This document shows positions 1-6,324 of a stretch of 7,209 bases of DNA, piece by piece. The first letter of the stretch is position 1, and the number at the start of each line of letters is the position of its first letter. The notes under the pieces were generated by a model. It had not been told where the DNA came from. It saw only the letters and a list, made by a program, of their open reading frames with translations, and searched no databases. The translations under genes and the position numbers were made by a program. The stretch is from contig CAKRKO010000106.1 in the NCBI GenBank assembly GCA_934358495.1, forward strand, positions 1-7,209. Direction: 5' to 3'. Source of the DNA: an uncultured Eubacterium sp. Lineage in GTDB: Bacteria > Bacillota > Clostridia > Lachnospirales > Lachnospiraceae.

Positions 1-74
1 CAGTGGTCACAGAAAATTTTTCATATCCTCGTTGGAGTTAGTTTTTATTTGTTCCCTAAACGACAAACAAGAAT

Positions 75-1757
75 TTAAAATTGACGGAACCGGGCATATC
101 GTTCTTCGGCCAGCACTTCCGGTTCTTTTCCAAGGTTTTCTGTCAGAAAACCACGAATCCGGTTCTTCATATCGTTACTGAGTTCAACCAGATTTGCTTC
201 ACTCGCCGGCATCGGCTCGTCAATGACATCATCCACGATTCCCATTTCCATCAGTTCTTTGGCCGTTACCTTCATCAGATCTGCCGCCTCCGGTGCACGT
301 TTTCCATCTTTCCAGAGAATAGATGCAAAACCTTCCGGAGAAAGAATCGTATAGGTCGCATTTTCCATCATCCAGACTTTGTTTCCGACAGCCAGTGCCA
401 GCGCACCGCCGCTGCCGCCTTCACCGATCACGATACTGAGTACCGGCACTTTCAATGCTGCCATCTCATACAGGTTTCTGGCAATTGCCTCACCCTGCCC
501 ATGTTCCTCGGCTTCCAGCCCTGGAAATGCTCCCGGTGTATCAATAAAGTTGATGATCGGACGGTGAAATTTTTCTGCCTGTTTCATCAGACGTAAAGCC
601 TTGCGGTATCCTTCCGGAGATGGCATGCCAAAGTTTCTTGTAATATTTTCTTTGGTAGTACGTCCTTTCTGCTGCCCGATAACGGTAACCGGACATCCGT
701 CAAGATAAGCAATACCGCCTACCGTAGCTCCGTCATCATCCACATGACGATCTCCATGAAATTCCTCAAAATCACTGAAAATCTCATGGATATAATCTAA
801 CGCTGTAAGTCGTTCAGAAGCTCTCGCTGCCATCACACGATCCCAGGCGGTCATTTTTCCTTTTTTCTTTTTCTGCTCATGCATGATATCAGACATTTCT
901 ACTGCCTCAATGGTATCCACAGATGCCTTCTGTGTATGCATGTGCAATAAACGTGCCAGTGTATCTTTCATATCTTCGCGGCGGATAATACCGTCGATCA
1001 GACCATGTTCTACCAGAAATTCTGCACGCTGAAAACCTTCCGGCAACTTCTGTCCGATGGTTTGTTCAATGACACGTGGGCCGGCAAACCCTACCAGCGC
1101 ACCCGGTTCTGCCAGAATAATATCGCCCAGCATGGCAAAACTTGCAGTCACACCACCGGTAGTCGGATCGGTAAGCACAGAAATATATAACAGTCCTGCA
1201 TCGGAATGTTTCTTTAGCGCTGCGGATGTTTTTGCCATCTGCATTAGGGAAACCATTCCTTCCTGCATACGGGCGCCGCCGGAACAGCAGAAAATGATAA
1301 CCGGAAGTTTCATTTCTGTCGCTTTTTCCACCGCGCGGGTGATTTTTTCACCTACCACATATCCCATACTTCCCATGAGAAAACGGGCATCACAAACTGC
1401 GATCACTGTTTTCTCGCCTTTGATGGTGCATACACCAGTTGTCACAGCTTCATCAATATGAAGTTTTTCCTTTAATCCGTCTAATTTTTCCGGATATCCC
1501 GGATACTCCAGGGGATTTGCTGTCTGAAGACCGGTATCCCACTCTTCAAAGGACTGCTTGTCTGCAACCATACGCAGTCTGCGCTTTGTGGAAAGACGGA
1601 AATATTTGCCGCATTTATAGCAGGAATAGTGATTGTGCACTACATCTTCTTTGTAAAGTAATTCCCCACATGCGTCACATTTGATCCACATGCCCTCCGG
1701 GATATCCTGCTCTTTTCGCGGAACTGTAATATAGTTTGTTTTCTTAAACTTTAACAC
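75..1757 (-). CDS. accDA: Fused acetyl-CoA carboxylase carboxyltransferase, beta (AccD) and alpha (AccA) domains in one chain
   Basis: This 560-residue protein carries both halves of the cytosolic carboxyltransferase that moves CO2 from carboxybiotin on AccB to acetyl-CoA, giving malonyl-CoA. Residues 1 to about 271 are AccD: a four-cysteine zinc ribbon (C27, C30, C46, C49), then the crotonase-fold core with a CSGGARMQEG motif (158-167) and TDPTTGGVTAS (196-206). A lysine-rich linker (about 272-301) leads to an AccA domain (302-560) with GDR near 335, KGRTTKE, IDTPGAFPG (405-413), the glycine-rich GEGGSGGAL segment (445-453) and a C-terminal EERYARFR. The AccA part is about 259 residues, like the short streptococcal AccA as I recall it, and lacks the roughly 55-residue N-terminal extension of E. 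coli AccA. The start is GTG, with AAGGTG 7 nt upstream (1765-1770), and it overlaps the accC stop by one base. Starting here restores the usual AccD N-terminus ahead of the zinc ribbon. All expected catalytic-region motifs are intact. Confidence 0.96.
   Translation of the reverse strand: MLKFKKTNYITVPRKEQDIPEGMWIKCDACGELLYKEDVVHNHYSCYKCGKYFRLSTKRRLRMVADKQSFEEWDTGLQTANPLEYPGYPEKLDGLKEKLHIDEAVTTGVCTIKGEKTVIAVCDARFLMGSMGYVVGEKITRAVEKATEMKLPVIIFCCSGGARMQEGMVSLMQMAKTSAALKKHSDAGLLYISVLTDPTTGGVTASFAMLGDIILAEPGALVGFAGPRVIEQTIGQKLPEGFQRAEFLVEHGLIDGIIRREDMKDTLARLLHMHTQKASVDTIEAVEMSDIMHEQKKKKGKMTAWDRVMAARASERLTALDYIHEIFSDFEEFHGDRHVDDDGATVGGIAYLDGCPVTVIGQQKGRTTKENITRNFGMPSPEGYRKALRLMKQAEKFHRPIINFIDTPGAFPGLEAEEHGQGEAIARNLYEMAALKVPVLSIVIGEGGSGGALALAVGNKVWMMENATYTILSPEGFASILWKDGKRAPEAADLMKVTAKELMEMGIVDDVIDEPMPASEANLVELSNDMKNRIRGFLTENLGKEPEVLAEERYARFRQF
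845..875 (-). other. accD/accA fusion junction with a possible relic or active internal start
   Basis: Inside accDA the linker is encoded by an A-rich stretch that runs into an ATG at 854 (residue M302). A weak GGA lies only 3 nt upstream of that ATG. M302 is where the stand-alone streptococcal AccA would begin by alignment from memory. The ATG is followed by A, so an ATGA is present: the TGA (853-851) is out of frame for the fusion but would be read as a stop if one A were removed from the six-A run just upstream. This is what an overlapping accD-accA pair fused by a one-base change would look like. Whether separate AccA is still translated from M302 cannot be told from sequence; the GGA spacing is shorter than usual. 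Confidence 0.35.
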
Positions 1758-3112
1758 TATGCTTCACCTTTATTCTCAAAATAGTTTTCTATAAAACTAG
1801 TGGTAATGTTTCCGGACTGGAACACCGGATGAGTAATGATATCGTACTGATAATCCAGATTTGTGGTAATTCCGTCAATGTTGACTTCACCCAGTGCACT
1901 GCGCATTTTATCGATGGCTGTCTGTCTGTCTTTTCCGTATACAATAATCTTTGCAATCATAGAATCGTAGTTTGGCGGGATTGTGTAACCGGTGTAAATT
2001 GCAGAATCGATACGGACACCATTTCCTCCCGGCAAATGCAGATACTCGATTTTTCCCGGACAAGGCATAAAATTCTTTGCCGGATTTTCTGCATTGATAC
2101 GACACTCAATAGCGTGACCAGTAATGTGGATATCTTTCTGTCTCCACTGAAGCTTTTCTCCTGCCGCGATAAAAATCTGTTCTTTAATCAGATCCAGACC
2201 TGTCACCAGTTCTGTCACCGGATGCTCTACCTGAATTCGTGTATTCATTTCCATGAAATAGAATTTTTTGCTTTTATCCAATAAAAATTCGATAGTTCCG
2301 GCACTCTCATATTTTGCCGCTTTTGCTGCGCGGACAGCTACTTCTCCCATCTGTGCACGGAGTTTGTCGTCCAGTGCTGCGGATGGAGATTCCTCCACCA
2401 TTTTCTGGTGACGACGCTGAATGGAACAGTCACGCTCTCCAAGAGAAATAACATTTCCAAATTTATCTGCCAGGATCTGGAACTCAATATGGCGCGGATC
2501 CTCGATATATTTTTCAATATACATGGTATCATCCGCAAATCCATTGACAGATTCCGTCTGCGCTACCTCAAAATTTTCTGTAAAATCTTCCACGCTACGG
2601 GAAATACGCATTCCTTTTCCACCGCCGCCGCTGGCTGCCTTGATCATAACCGGAAAACCAATCTGCTCTGCCAGTTTCAGACCATAATCAGCAGTATAGA
2701 CTGCCTCTTTTGTGCCCGGGACAACCGGAACTTTCGCATTGATCATGGTGTTTCTTGCCTCCTGCTTGTTTCCCATCCGGCGAATAACTTCCGCAGAAGG
2801 TCCGATAAATGCAATGTGACACTGCTCGCACATCTGTGCGAATTTTGCATTTTCAGACAAAAATCCAAATCCCGGATGGATGGCTTCTGCTTTAGATGCA
2901 ATGGCTGCGCTCAAAATCCGTTCCATATTCAGATAACTGTCTGCCGGTGCTGCTTTTCCGATACAGATGGCTTCGTCCGCCAATTGAGTATGCAGCGCGT
3001 CTTTATCTGCTGTTGAATAGACTGCTACAGAAGTGATACCAAGTTCTCTGCAGGCGCGGATGATACGCACCGCAATCTCACCTCTGTTTGCAATTAATAT
3101 TTTCTGAAACAT
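1757..3112 (-). CDS. accC: Biotin carboxylase subunit of acetyl-CoA carboxylase
   Basis: This 451-residue ATP-grasp enzyme, close to the 449 residues of E. coli AccC, carboxylates the biotin on AccB using ATP and bicarbonate. The N-terminal domain opens with FQKILIANRGEIAVRI. Residues matching known active-site positions are K116, K158, the glycine loop SGGGGKG (161-167), C229, E275, E288, N290, R292 in MEMNTRIQVEHP, and R338. The ATG at 3112 is chosen because AGGAG (3120-3124) sits 7 nt upstream and the protein then begins like other AccC proteins. A longer reading from TTG at 3136 would add eight unconserved residues and overlap fabZ. The gene begins 10 nt after fabZ and ends with TAG, whose last base is the first base of the accDA GTG start, so the two are probably translationally coupled. 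No inactivating change is seen. Confidence 0.97.
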   Translation of the reverse strand: MFQKILIANRGEIAVRIIRACRELGITSVAVYSTADKDALHTQLADEAICIGKAAPADSYLNMERILSAAIASKAEAIHPGFGFLSENAKFAQMCEQCHIAFIGPSAEVIRRMGNKQEARNTMINAKVPVVPGTKEAVYTADYGLKLAEQIGFPVMIKAASGGGGKGMRISRSVEDFTENFEVAQTESVNGFADDTMYIEKYIEDPRHIEFQILADKFGNVISLGERDCSIQRRHQKMVEESPSAALDDKLRAQMGEVAVRAAKAAKYESAGTIEFLLDKSKKFYFMEMNTRIQVEHPVTELVTGLDLIKEQIFIAAGEKLQWRQKDIHITGHAIECRINAENPAKNFMPCPGKIEYLHLPGGNGVRIDSAIYTGYTIPPNYDSMIAKIIVYGKDRQTAIDKMRSALGEVNIDGITTNLDYQYDIITHPVFQSGNITTSFIENYFENKGEA

Positions 3113-3119
3113 GTTTTCT

Positions 3120-3125
3120 CTCCTA
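3120..3125 (-). promoter_or_regulatory. accC ribosome binding site overlapping the fabZ stop codon
   Basis: On the minus strand TAGGAG combines the fabZ TAG stop with an AGGAG Shine-Dalgarno 7 nt before the accC ATG at 3112. It decides the accC start against the upstream TTG at 3136. It also places terminating ribosomes on the accC initiation region, which suggests coupled translation. Confidence 0.8.
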
Positions 3126-3551
3126 ACCGATAGCAAAAGTCAACTCTGCGATAACCGCTACTTTTCCGTCTACGGTTGCTTTTGCGGAAGCCACACCGAT
3201 CGGTCCTTTCTGCTTGATCATGGTTGTTTCCAGCATCAGAACGTCTCCCGGAACAACTTTACGTTTAAATTTTGCAGAATTGATAGCTCCGAAATAAGCT
3301 GTTTTACCTTTGAATTCATCACAACCAAGAATTGCTACCGCACCGACCTGTGCCAGTGCTTCTACAATCAGTACACCAGGCATGACCGGTTCTGCCGGAA
3401 AATGTCCTGCAAAATACGGTTCATTGTAGCTGACACATTTTTTTCCTACTGCGCGTTTGCCAGGCTCTAATTCTTCAATCGTATCGATCAGCAGAAACGG
3501 CTGACGATGCGGAATGATTTCCATGATTTCTTTTGTTGTTAAAACTGACAT
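3123..3551 (-). CDS. fabZ: 3-hydroxyacyl-ACP dehydratase FabZ
   Basis: This 142-residue hot-dog-fold enzyme removes water from 3-hydroxyacyl-ACP to give trans-2-enoyl-ACP in the elongation cycle. The signature HRQPFLLID (15-23) is followed by the active-site segment YFAGHFPAEPVMPGVLIVEALAQ. In it H50 and E64 are 14 residues apart, as are the catalytic His54 and Glu68 of E. coli FabZ. The ATG at 3551 is preferred to a TTG at 3590 because AGGAGG (3558-3563) lies 6 nt upstream and the resulting length fits the family; the longer form would run back over accB. It lies between accB and accC, the position fabZ takes in streptococcal fatty-acid clusters. Some Firmicutes have a FabZ-like protein (FabN) that also isomerises the double bond to start unsaturated fatty acids. 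Sequence inspection alone cannot exclude that here, but the plain dehydratase is the more likely role. Confidence 0.95.
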   Translation of the reverse strand: MSVLTTKEIMEIIPHRQPFLLIDTIEELEPGKRAVGKKCVSYNEPYFAGHFPAEPVMPGVLIVEALAQVGAVAILGCDEFKGKTAYFGAINSAKFKRKVVPGDVLMLETTMIKQKGPIGVASAKATVDGKVAVIAELTFAIG

Positions 3552-3557
3552 CCCAGA

Positions 3558-3564
3558 CCTCCTA
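3558..3564 (-). promoter_or_regulatory. fabZ ribosome binding site overlapping the accB stop codon
   Basis: The minus strand reads TAGGAGG: the accB TAG stop merges with a full AGGAGG Shine-Dalgarno, 6 nt before the fabZ ATG at 3551. It fixes the fabZ start downstream of the accB end. The fabZ-accC junction has the same arrangement. Confidence 0.82.
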
Positions 3565-4026
3565 CTCAATGACAAACATTGGCTGATCAAACTCTACCAG
3601 ATCACCATTTTTTACCAGAATTGCTTTTACGGTTCCGTCATACTCAGACTCAATCTCGTTCATCAGCTTCATTGCTTCCACGATTCCAAGTACCTGACCT
3701 TTTTTTACGGTGTCGCCCACCTGTACATACGGTGCTGCGTCCGGAGCACTTGCTGAATAAAAAGTTCCAACCAGAGGACTTTTTACGGTATTTCCGGTAA
3801 TCTCATCTGCTGCATCTGCAGTTTCTCCCGCAGAAGCCGCTGCCGGTATCTGTGCCGGTGCTGCAATGGCTGCCGGTGCGATCATCTCCACCGGTGCAGA
3901 CGCTACAATTTTCTTCTCAGGATGTTTTTTTATTTTTACGGAAACGCCATTTTCTTCATAACAGAAATCTGTCAGACCTGCCTCGGAAACAGCGTTCATT
4001 AATTCGATTAACTGGCTAACTTCCAT
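3562..4026 (-). CDS. accB: Biotin carboxyl carrier protein of acetyl-CoA carboxylase
   Basis: This 154-residue carrier, close to the 156 of E. coli AccB, holds the biotin that shuttles CO2 from AccC to AccDA. Residues 1-40 form the N-terminal region that in relatives contacts biotin carboxylase. Residues about 42-78 are an Ala/Pro-rich flexible linker. Residues 81-154 form the biotinyl domain. The biotin attachment site is EAMKLM with K120 as the modified lysine, and a SAPDAAP segment (93-99) corresponds to the protruding thumb loop of bacterial AccB. The domain ends in FVIE, as is usual. The ATG at 4026 has AAAGGA about 6 nt upstream. A biotin-protein ligase must be encoded elsewhere to activate it. 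The stop codon TAG is part of the fabZ ribosome binding site. Confidence 0.96.
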   Translation of the reverse strand: MEVSQLIELMNAVSEAGLTDFCYEENGVSVKIKKHPEKKIVASAPVEMIAPAAIAAPAQIPAAASAGETADAADEITGNTVKSPLVGTFYSASAPDAAPYVQVGDTVKKGQVLGIVEAMKLMNEIESEYDGTVKAILVKNGDLVEFDQPMFVIE

Positions 4027-4112
4027 CTTTTTTCCTTTCCATCAAATACAGCAACTACAAGTTTTTTCATGTCATACCATCAAAGATTCTTCCAGCTGCT
4101 GATGTACTATTT

Positions 4113-5348
4113 TTACTCTGTATATTTTTTGATCAGTAAACTTGCGTTATGTCCACCGAATGCCAGAGAGTTTGTCAGGGCGTACTCAAAATCCATATCT
4201 ACACCATGTCCCTGTACATAATCCAGATCAAGTTCTTCGTCCGGCTGCTCCAGGCCTACGGTCTGATGTACATATCCGTTGTTCATCTGAAGAACGCAGG
4301 CAATAAATTCAACTGCTCCGGCTGCTCCAAGCAGATGTCCGATCATGGATTTTGTAGAATTTACTTTGATATCATATGCATGCTCACCAAAGGCTGCTTT
4401 GATGGCTCTTGTCTCAAATAAATCGTTGTGATGTGTGCTTGTTCCATGTGCATTGATGTATGTGATCTCTTCCGGCGCTACGTTTGCGTCTTTCAGGGCA
4501 AATAGCATAGCATTTTTTGCACCTTCTCCGTCTTCTGCCGGGGATGTAATATGGTATGCATCACTGGTTGCACCGTAGCCAACTACTTCTGCAAGGATTT
4601 TTGCCCCTCTTGCTTTTGCATGCTCTAACTCTTCCAGAACAACAACGCCAGCTCCGTCACCAATAACAAATCCGTCACGGTCTTTGTCAAATGGAATAGA
4701 ACAACGCTCTGGATTGTTGGAAGTAGAAAGTGCAGTCAGTGCGGTAAATCCACCGACACCGATCGGAGTAATAGCGTTCTCAGTACCACCTGCCAGCATT
4801 ACATCTGCCTCACCATACTGGATGGAACGGAATGCCTCACCAATGGAATGCGTACCTGTCGCGCAGGCTGTTACCACGTTGATACTTTTTCCTTTTAAAC
4901 CAAGCTGAATGGTTACGTTTCCGGTTGCCATGTTTGTGATCATCAGCGGAACCAGAAGCGGATTGATTCTGGATGGTCCTTTTTCCAGAAGTTTTTTGTG
5001 TTCGCGTTCGATGGACTGTAAGCTTCCGACACCGGAACCAATGGCACAACCTACGCGGTACGGATCTTCTTTTTCCATATCCAGACCTGCATCTTCAAAT
5101 GCCTCTTTTGCAGCTGCTACTGCGTACTGCGCAAACGGTTCCATTCTTCTTGCTGCTTTTTTATCCATACGGTCTGCTGCCACAAAACCTTTGACTTCTG
5201 CCGCAACTTTTACCTTGAAATCTGTGGTATCAAAATAGGTGATCTCGCCGAAACCTGTTTTTCCGGCTTTCAGGCCTTCCCAGTATTCTTCAACATTTAA
5301 ACCGATGGGATTGACGGTTCCCATTCCAGTAACTACTACTCGTCTCAT
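4113..5348 (-). CDS. fabF: 3-oxoacyl-ACP synthase II (FabF), elongation condensing enzyme
   Basis: This 411-residue thiolase-fold enzyme, near the 413 of E. coli FabF, condenses malonyl-ACP with acyl-ACP, releasing CO2 and lengthening the chain by two carbons. The catalytic Cys-His-His set is visible: C162 in VTACATGTHSIGEAF, H301 in NAHGTST and H338 in STKSMIGHLLGAAG, with the conserved lysine K334 and the C-terminal FGGHN (397-401). The protein begins MRRVVVTGMG, the usual start of the family. The ATG at 5348 has AAGGAG upstream with 8 nt spacing. The residues after HGTST are HHND where many homologues have a proline-containing segment; this is outside the catalytic set. FabB is the alternative condensing enzyme, but the length and the fabG-fabF-accB context favour FabF. 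A 93-nt leader with repeated dyads precedes it. Confidence 0.96.
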   Translation of the reverse strand: MRRVVVTGMGTVNPIGLNVEEYWEGLKAGKTGFGEITYFDTTDFKVKVAAEVKGFVAADRMDKKAARRMEPFAQYAVAAAKEAFEDAGLDMEKEDPYRVGCAIGSGVGSLQSIEREHKKLLEKGPSRINPLLVPLMITNMATGNVTIQLGLKGKSINVVTACATGTHSIGEAFRSIQYGEADVMLAGGTENAITPIGVGGFTALTALSTSNNPERCSIPFDKDRDGFVIGDGAGVVVLEELEHAKARGAKILAEVVGYGATSDAYHITSPAEDGEGAKNAMLFALKDANVAPEEITYINAHGTSTHHNDLFETRAIKAAFGEHAYDIKVNSTKSMIGHLLGAAGAVEFIACVLQMNNGYVHQTVGLEQPDEELDLDYVQGHGVDMDFEYALTNSLAFGGHNASLLIKKYTE

Positions 5349-5386
5349 CTATATGTCTCCTTTTTCATAATAGGTATTTTTTATTT

Positions 5387-5417
5387 ATTGTAAGTTTACG
5401 GATTGTTCCGTTGACAA
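5387..5417 (-). promoter_or_regulatory. Possible internal sigma-A-type promoter for fabF and downstream genes
   Basis: On the minus strand TTGTCA (5417-5412) is one base off the -35 consensus, and TACAAT (5392-5387) is one base off the -10 consensus, with a 19-nt spacer that is slightly long. The -10 lies inside the second GTAA-N2-TTACAAT dyad, so a protein bound there would block it. Transcription would start near 5380, leaving a leader of about 30 nt before the fabF ATG. AT-rich gaps produce such matches by chance, so confidence is low. Confidence 0.3.
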
Positions 5418-5446
5418 AGCAACTCTCACAACATTGTAAACTTACA
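5387..5446 (-). promoter_or_regulatory. Two copies of a GTAA-N2-TTACAAT dyad before fabF (operator-like, also able to form a stem)
   Basis: On the minus strand the gap between fabG and fabF contains TGTAAGTTTACAAT (5446-5433) and CGTAAACTTACAAT (5400-5387), 46 bp apart. Each is a small palindrome (GTAA, two bases, TTAC) with the same TTACAAT end, which suggests paired binding sites for a dimeric repressor. The first copy covers the fabG TAA stop. Because each copy is nearly self-complementary, the two can also pair as an 11-bp RNA stem (5436-5446 with 5389-5399). Further short pairings lie inside its 36-nt loop, including GTTG/CAAC. No T-run follows, so it is not an intrinsic terminator. The motif does not match the FabT or FapR sites as I remember them; the regulator is unknown. 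Confidence 0.45.
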
Positions 5447-6191
5447 TTGCCATGCCGCCGTCCACACAGATCACCTGACCTGTGATATAGGACGCTTTTT
5501 CGGATGCCAGGAAAGCAACAACATTTGCGATCTCTTCTGTTTTTCCATAACGTCCAAACGGGATCTGCGCTTTTCCTGCTTCTTTTGCCGCATCTGTCAT
5601 CTGATCCATCATTTCTGTCTCAATAAATCCAGGTGCTACTGCATTTACGCGGATACCGCGGCTTGCAATTTCTCTTGCCATGGATTTCGTCATACCGATG
5701 ACCCCTGCTTTGGAAGCACAGTAGTTCATCTGTCCCGGATTTCCCAACACTCCGGATACGGAAGAAATATTGATGATGCTTCCGCTTCTCTGCTTCAGCA
5801 TATATCTTGCTACATGACGCATGGTATTGAAACTTCCTTTCAGGTTTGTATCAATGACTGCGTCAAATTCTTCTTCTTTCATCTTCATCAAAAGATTATC
5901 TTTTGTGATTCCGGCATTGTTTACCAGAACATCAATGTGACCGTATTTCTTGTAAATAGATTTGATCATTTCTTCCACTGCCGCAAAATCTGCCACACTG
6001 CACTGCCAGGTCTCTGCCTGACCGCCGGCTGCTGTGATTGTTTCAACCACTGCCTCTGCCGATTCTTTTGATCCATTATAATTTACAATAACATAAGCAC
6101 CTTCCTGTGCCAGTGTCATAGCAATCTGTCTGCCGATTCCGCGGCTTGCGCCGGTAACGATTGCAACTTTATCTGTTAACAATTTTTCCAT
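5442..6191 (-). CDS. fabG: 3-oxoacyl-ACP reductase FabG
   Basis: This 249-residue short-chain dehydrogenase reduces 3-oxoacyl-ACP to 3-hydroxyacyl-ACP, in this family with NADPH. The Rossmann-fold nucleotide motif TGASRGIG lies at 13-20 and NNAG at 91-94. The catalytic residues are N116 in DTNLKGSF, S144 in NISSVSG, Y157 and K161 in NYCASKAG; the Ser-Tyr spacing of 13 equals that of E. coli FabG. The C-terminal TGQVICVDGGMAM is typical. The ATG at 6191 has a full AGGAGG (6196-6201) with a rather short 4-nt spacer. Other short-chain dehydrogenases share the fold, but placement between fabD and fabF makes FabG the firm call. It is separated from fabD by an unusual 148-nt palindrome-rich gap, and its stop codon lies inside the first GTAA-N2-TTACAAT dyad. 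Confidence 0.96.
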   Translation of the reverse strand: MEKLLTDKVAIVTGASRGIGRQIAMTLAQEGAYVIVNYNGSKESAEAVVETITAAGGQAETWQCSVADFAAVEEMIKSIYKKYGHIDVLVNNAGITKDNLLMKMKEEEFDAVIDTNLKGSFNTMRHVARYMLKQRSGSIINISSVSGVLGNPGQMNYCASKAGVIGMTKSMAREIASRGIRVNAVAPGFIETEMMDQMTDAAKEAGKAQIPFGRYGKTEEIANVVAFLASEKASYITGQVICVDGGMAM

Positions 6192-6234
6192 ACTGCCTCC
6201 TGTGTTTCAGCTTTCATAATTCGCTTAATTGATT

Positions 6235-6256
6235 CAAGAATGCCTCGGCATTCTTG
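6235..6256 (-). repeat. 10-bp inverted repeat (hairpin) upstream of fabG
   Basis: CAAGAATGCC and GGCATTCTTG are perfect inverted repeats around a two-base centre; in RNA about 9 bp closing a CGAG tetraloop is reasonable. It ends 43 nt before the fabG start and has no T-run behind it, so it is not an intrinsic terminator. It is the last of four consecutive hairpins in the fabD-fabG gap. Confidence 0.75.
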
Positions 6257-6257
6257 C

Positions 6258-6309
6258 TGCAAGATACGCGTCATGCTACGCATGACATATTCCTCTGCGT
6301 ATCTCTGCA
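6258..6309 (-). repeat. Nested inverted repeats (extended stem) in the fabD-fabG gap
   Basis: An outer stem pairs AGATACGC (6262-6269) with GCGTATCT (6297-6304). It is extended by TGCA (6258-6261) with TGCA (6306-6309) across a single bulged base at 6305. Immediately inside, GTCATGC (6270-6276) pairs with GCATGAC (6280-6286) around a three-base loop, leaving about ten unpaired bases (6287-6296) on one side. The nested perfect pairing in non-coding DNA indicates conserved secondary structure, as found in interspersed palindromic repeats. I cannot check whether copies occur elsewhere in the genome. Confidence 0.65.
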
Positions 6310-6322
6310 CTCCATGCCGGAG
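6310..6322 (-). repeat. Small hairpin between the fabD stop hairpin and the nested stem
   Basis: CTCC (6310-6313) and GGAG (6319-6322) flank a five-base ATGCC loop, which reads GGCAT on the transcribed strand. It is short and would be ignored alone, but it fills the space between two larger hairpins. Its loop could in principle pair with the ATGCC sequence of the hairpin at 6235-6256. Confidence 0.4.
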
Positions 6323-6324
6323 AC

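Noticed and set aside
2408..3016. Long plus-strand open frames opposite accC, accDA and fabF
   Set aside because: They are antisense shadows rich in Cys, Phe, His and Arg with no recognisable domains or ribosome binding sites, lying opposite well-conserved genes.
3113..3136. Longer accC reading from TTG at 3136
   Set aside because: It adds eight unconserved residues, overlaps fabZ and lacks the good AGGAG that the ATG at 3112 has.
3552..3590. Longer fabZ reading from TTG at 3590
   Set aside because: It adds 13 unconserved residues and overlaps accB, while AGGAGG correctly precedes the ATG at 3551.
4008..4070. A 20-codon minus-strand ORF (MKKLVVAV...) starting at 4070 in the fabF-accB gap and overlapping the accB start
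   Set aside because: It has no convincing ribosome binding site, is very short, is out of frame with accB and resembles no leader peptide I know. The A-rich accB Shine-Dalgarno region explains its lysines.
5411..5442. Plus-strand promoter starting with a perfect TTGACA at 5411
   Set aside because: The -10 region at the right distance (TGTAAA) is poor, and it would drive only antisense RNA into fabG. There is no gene on that strand to serve.
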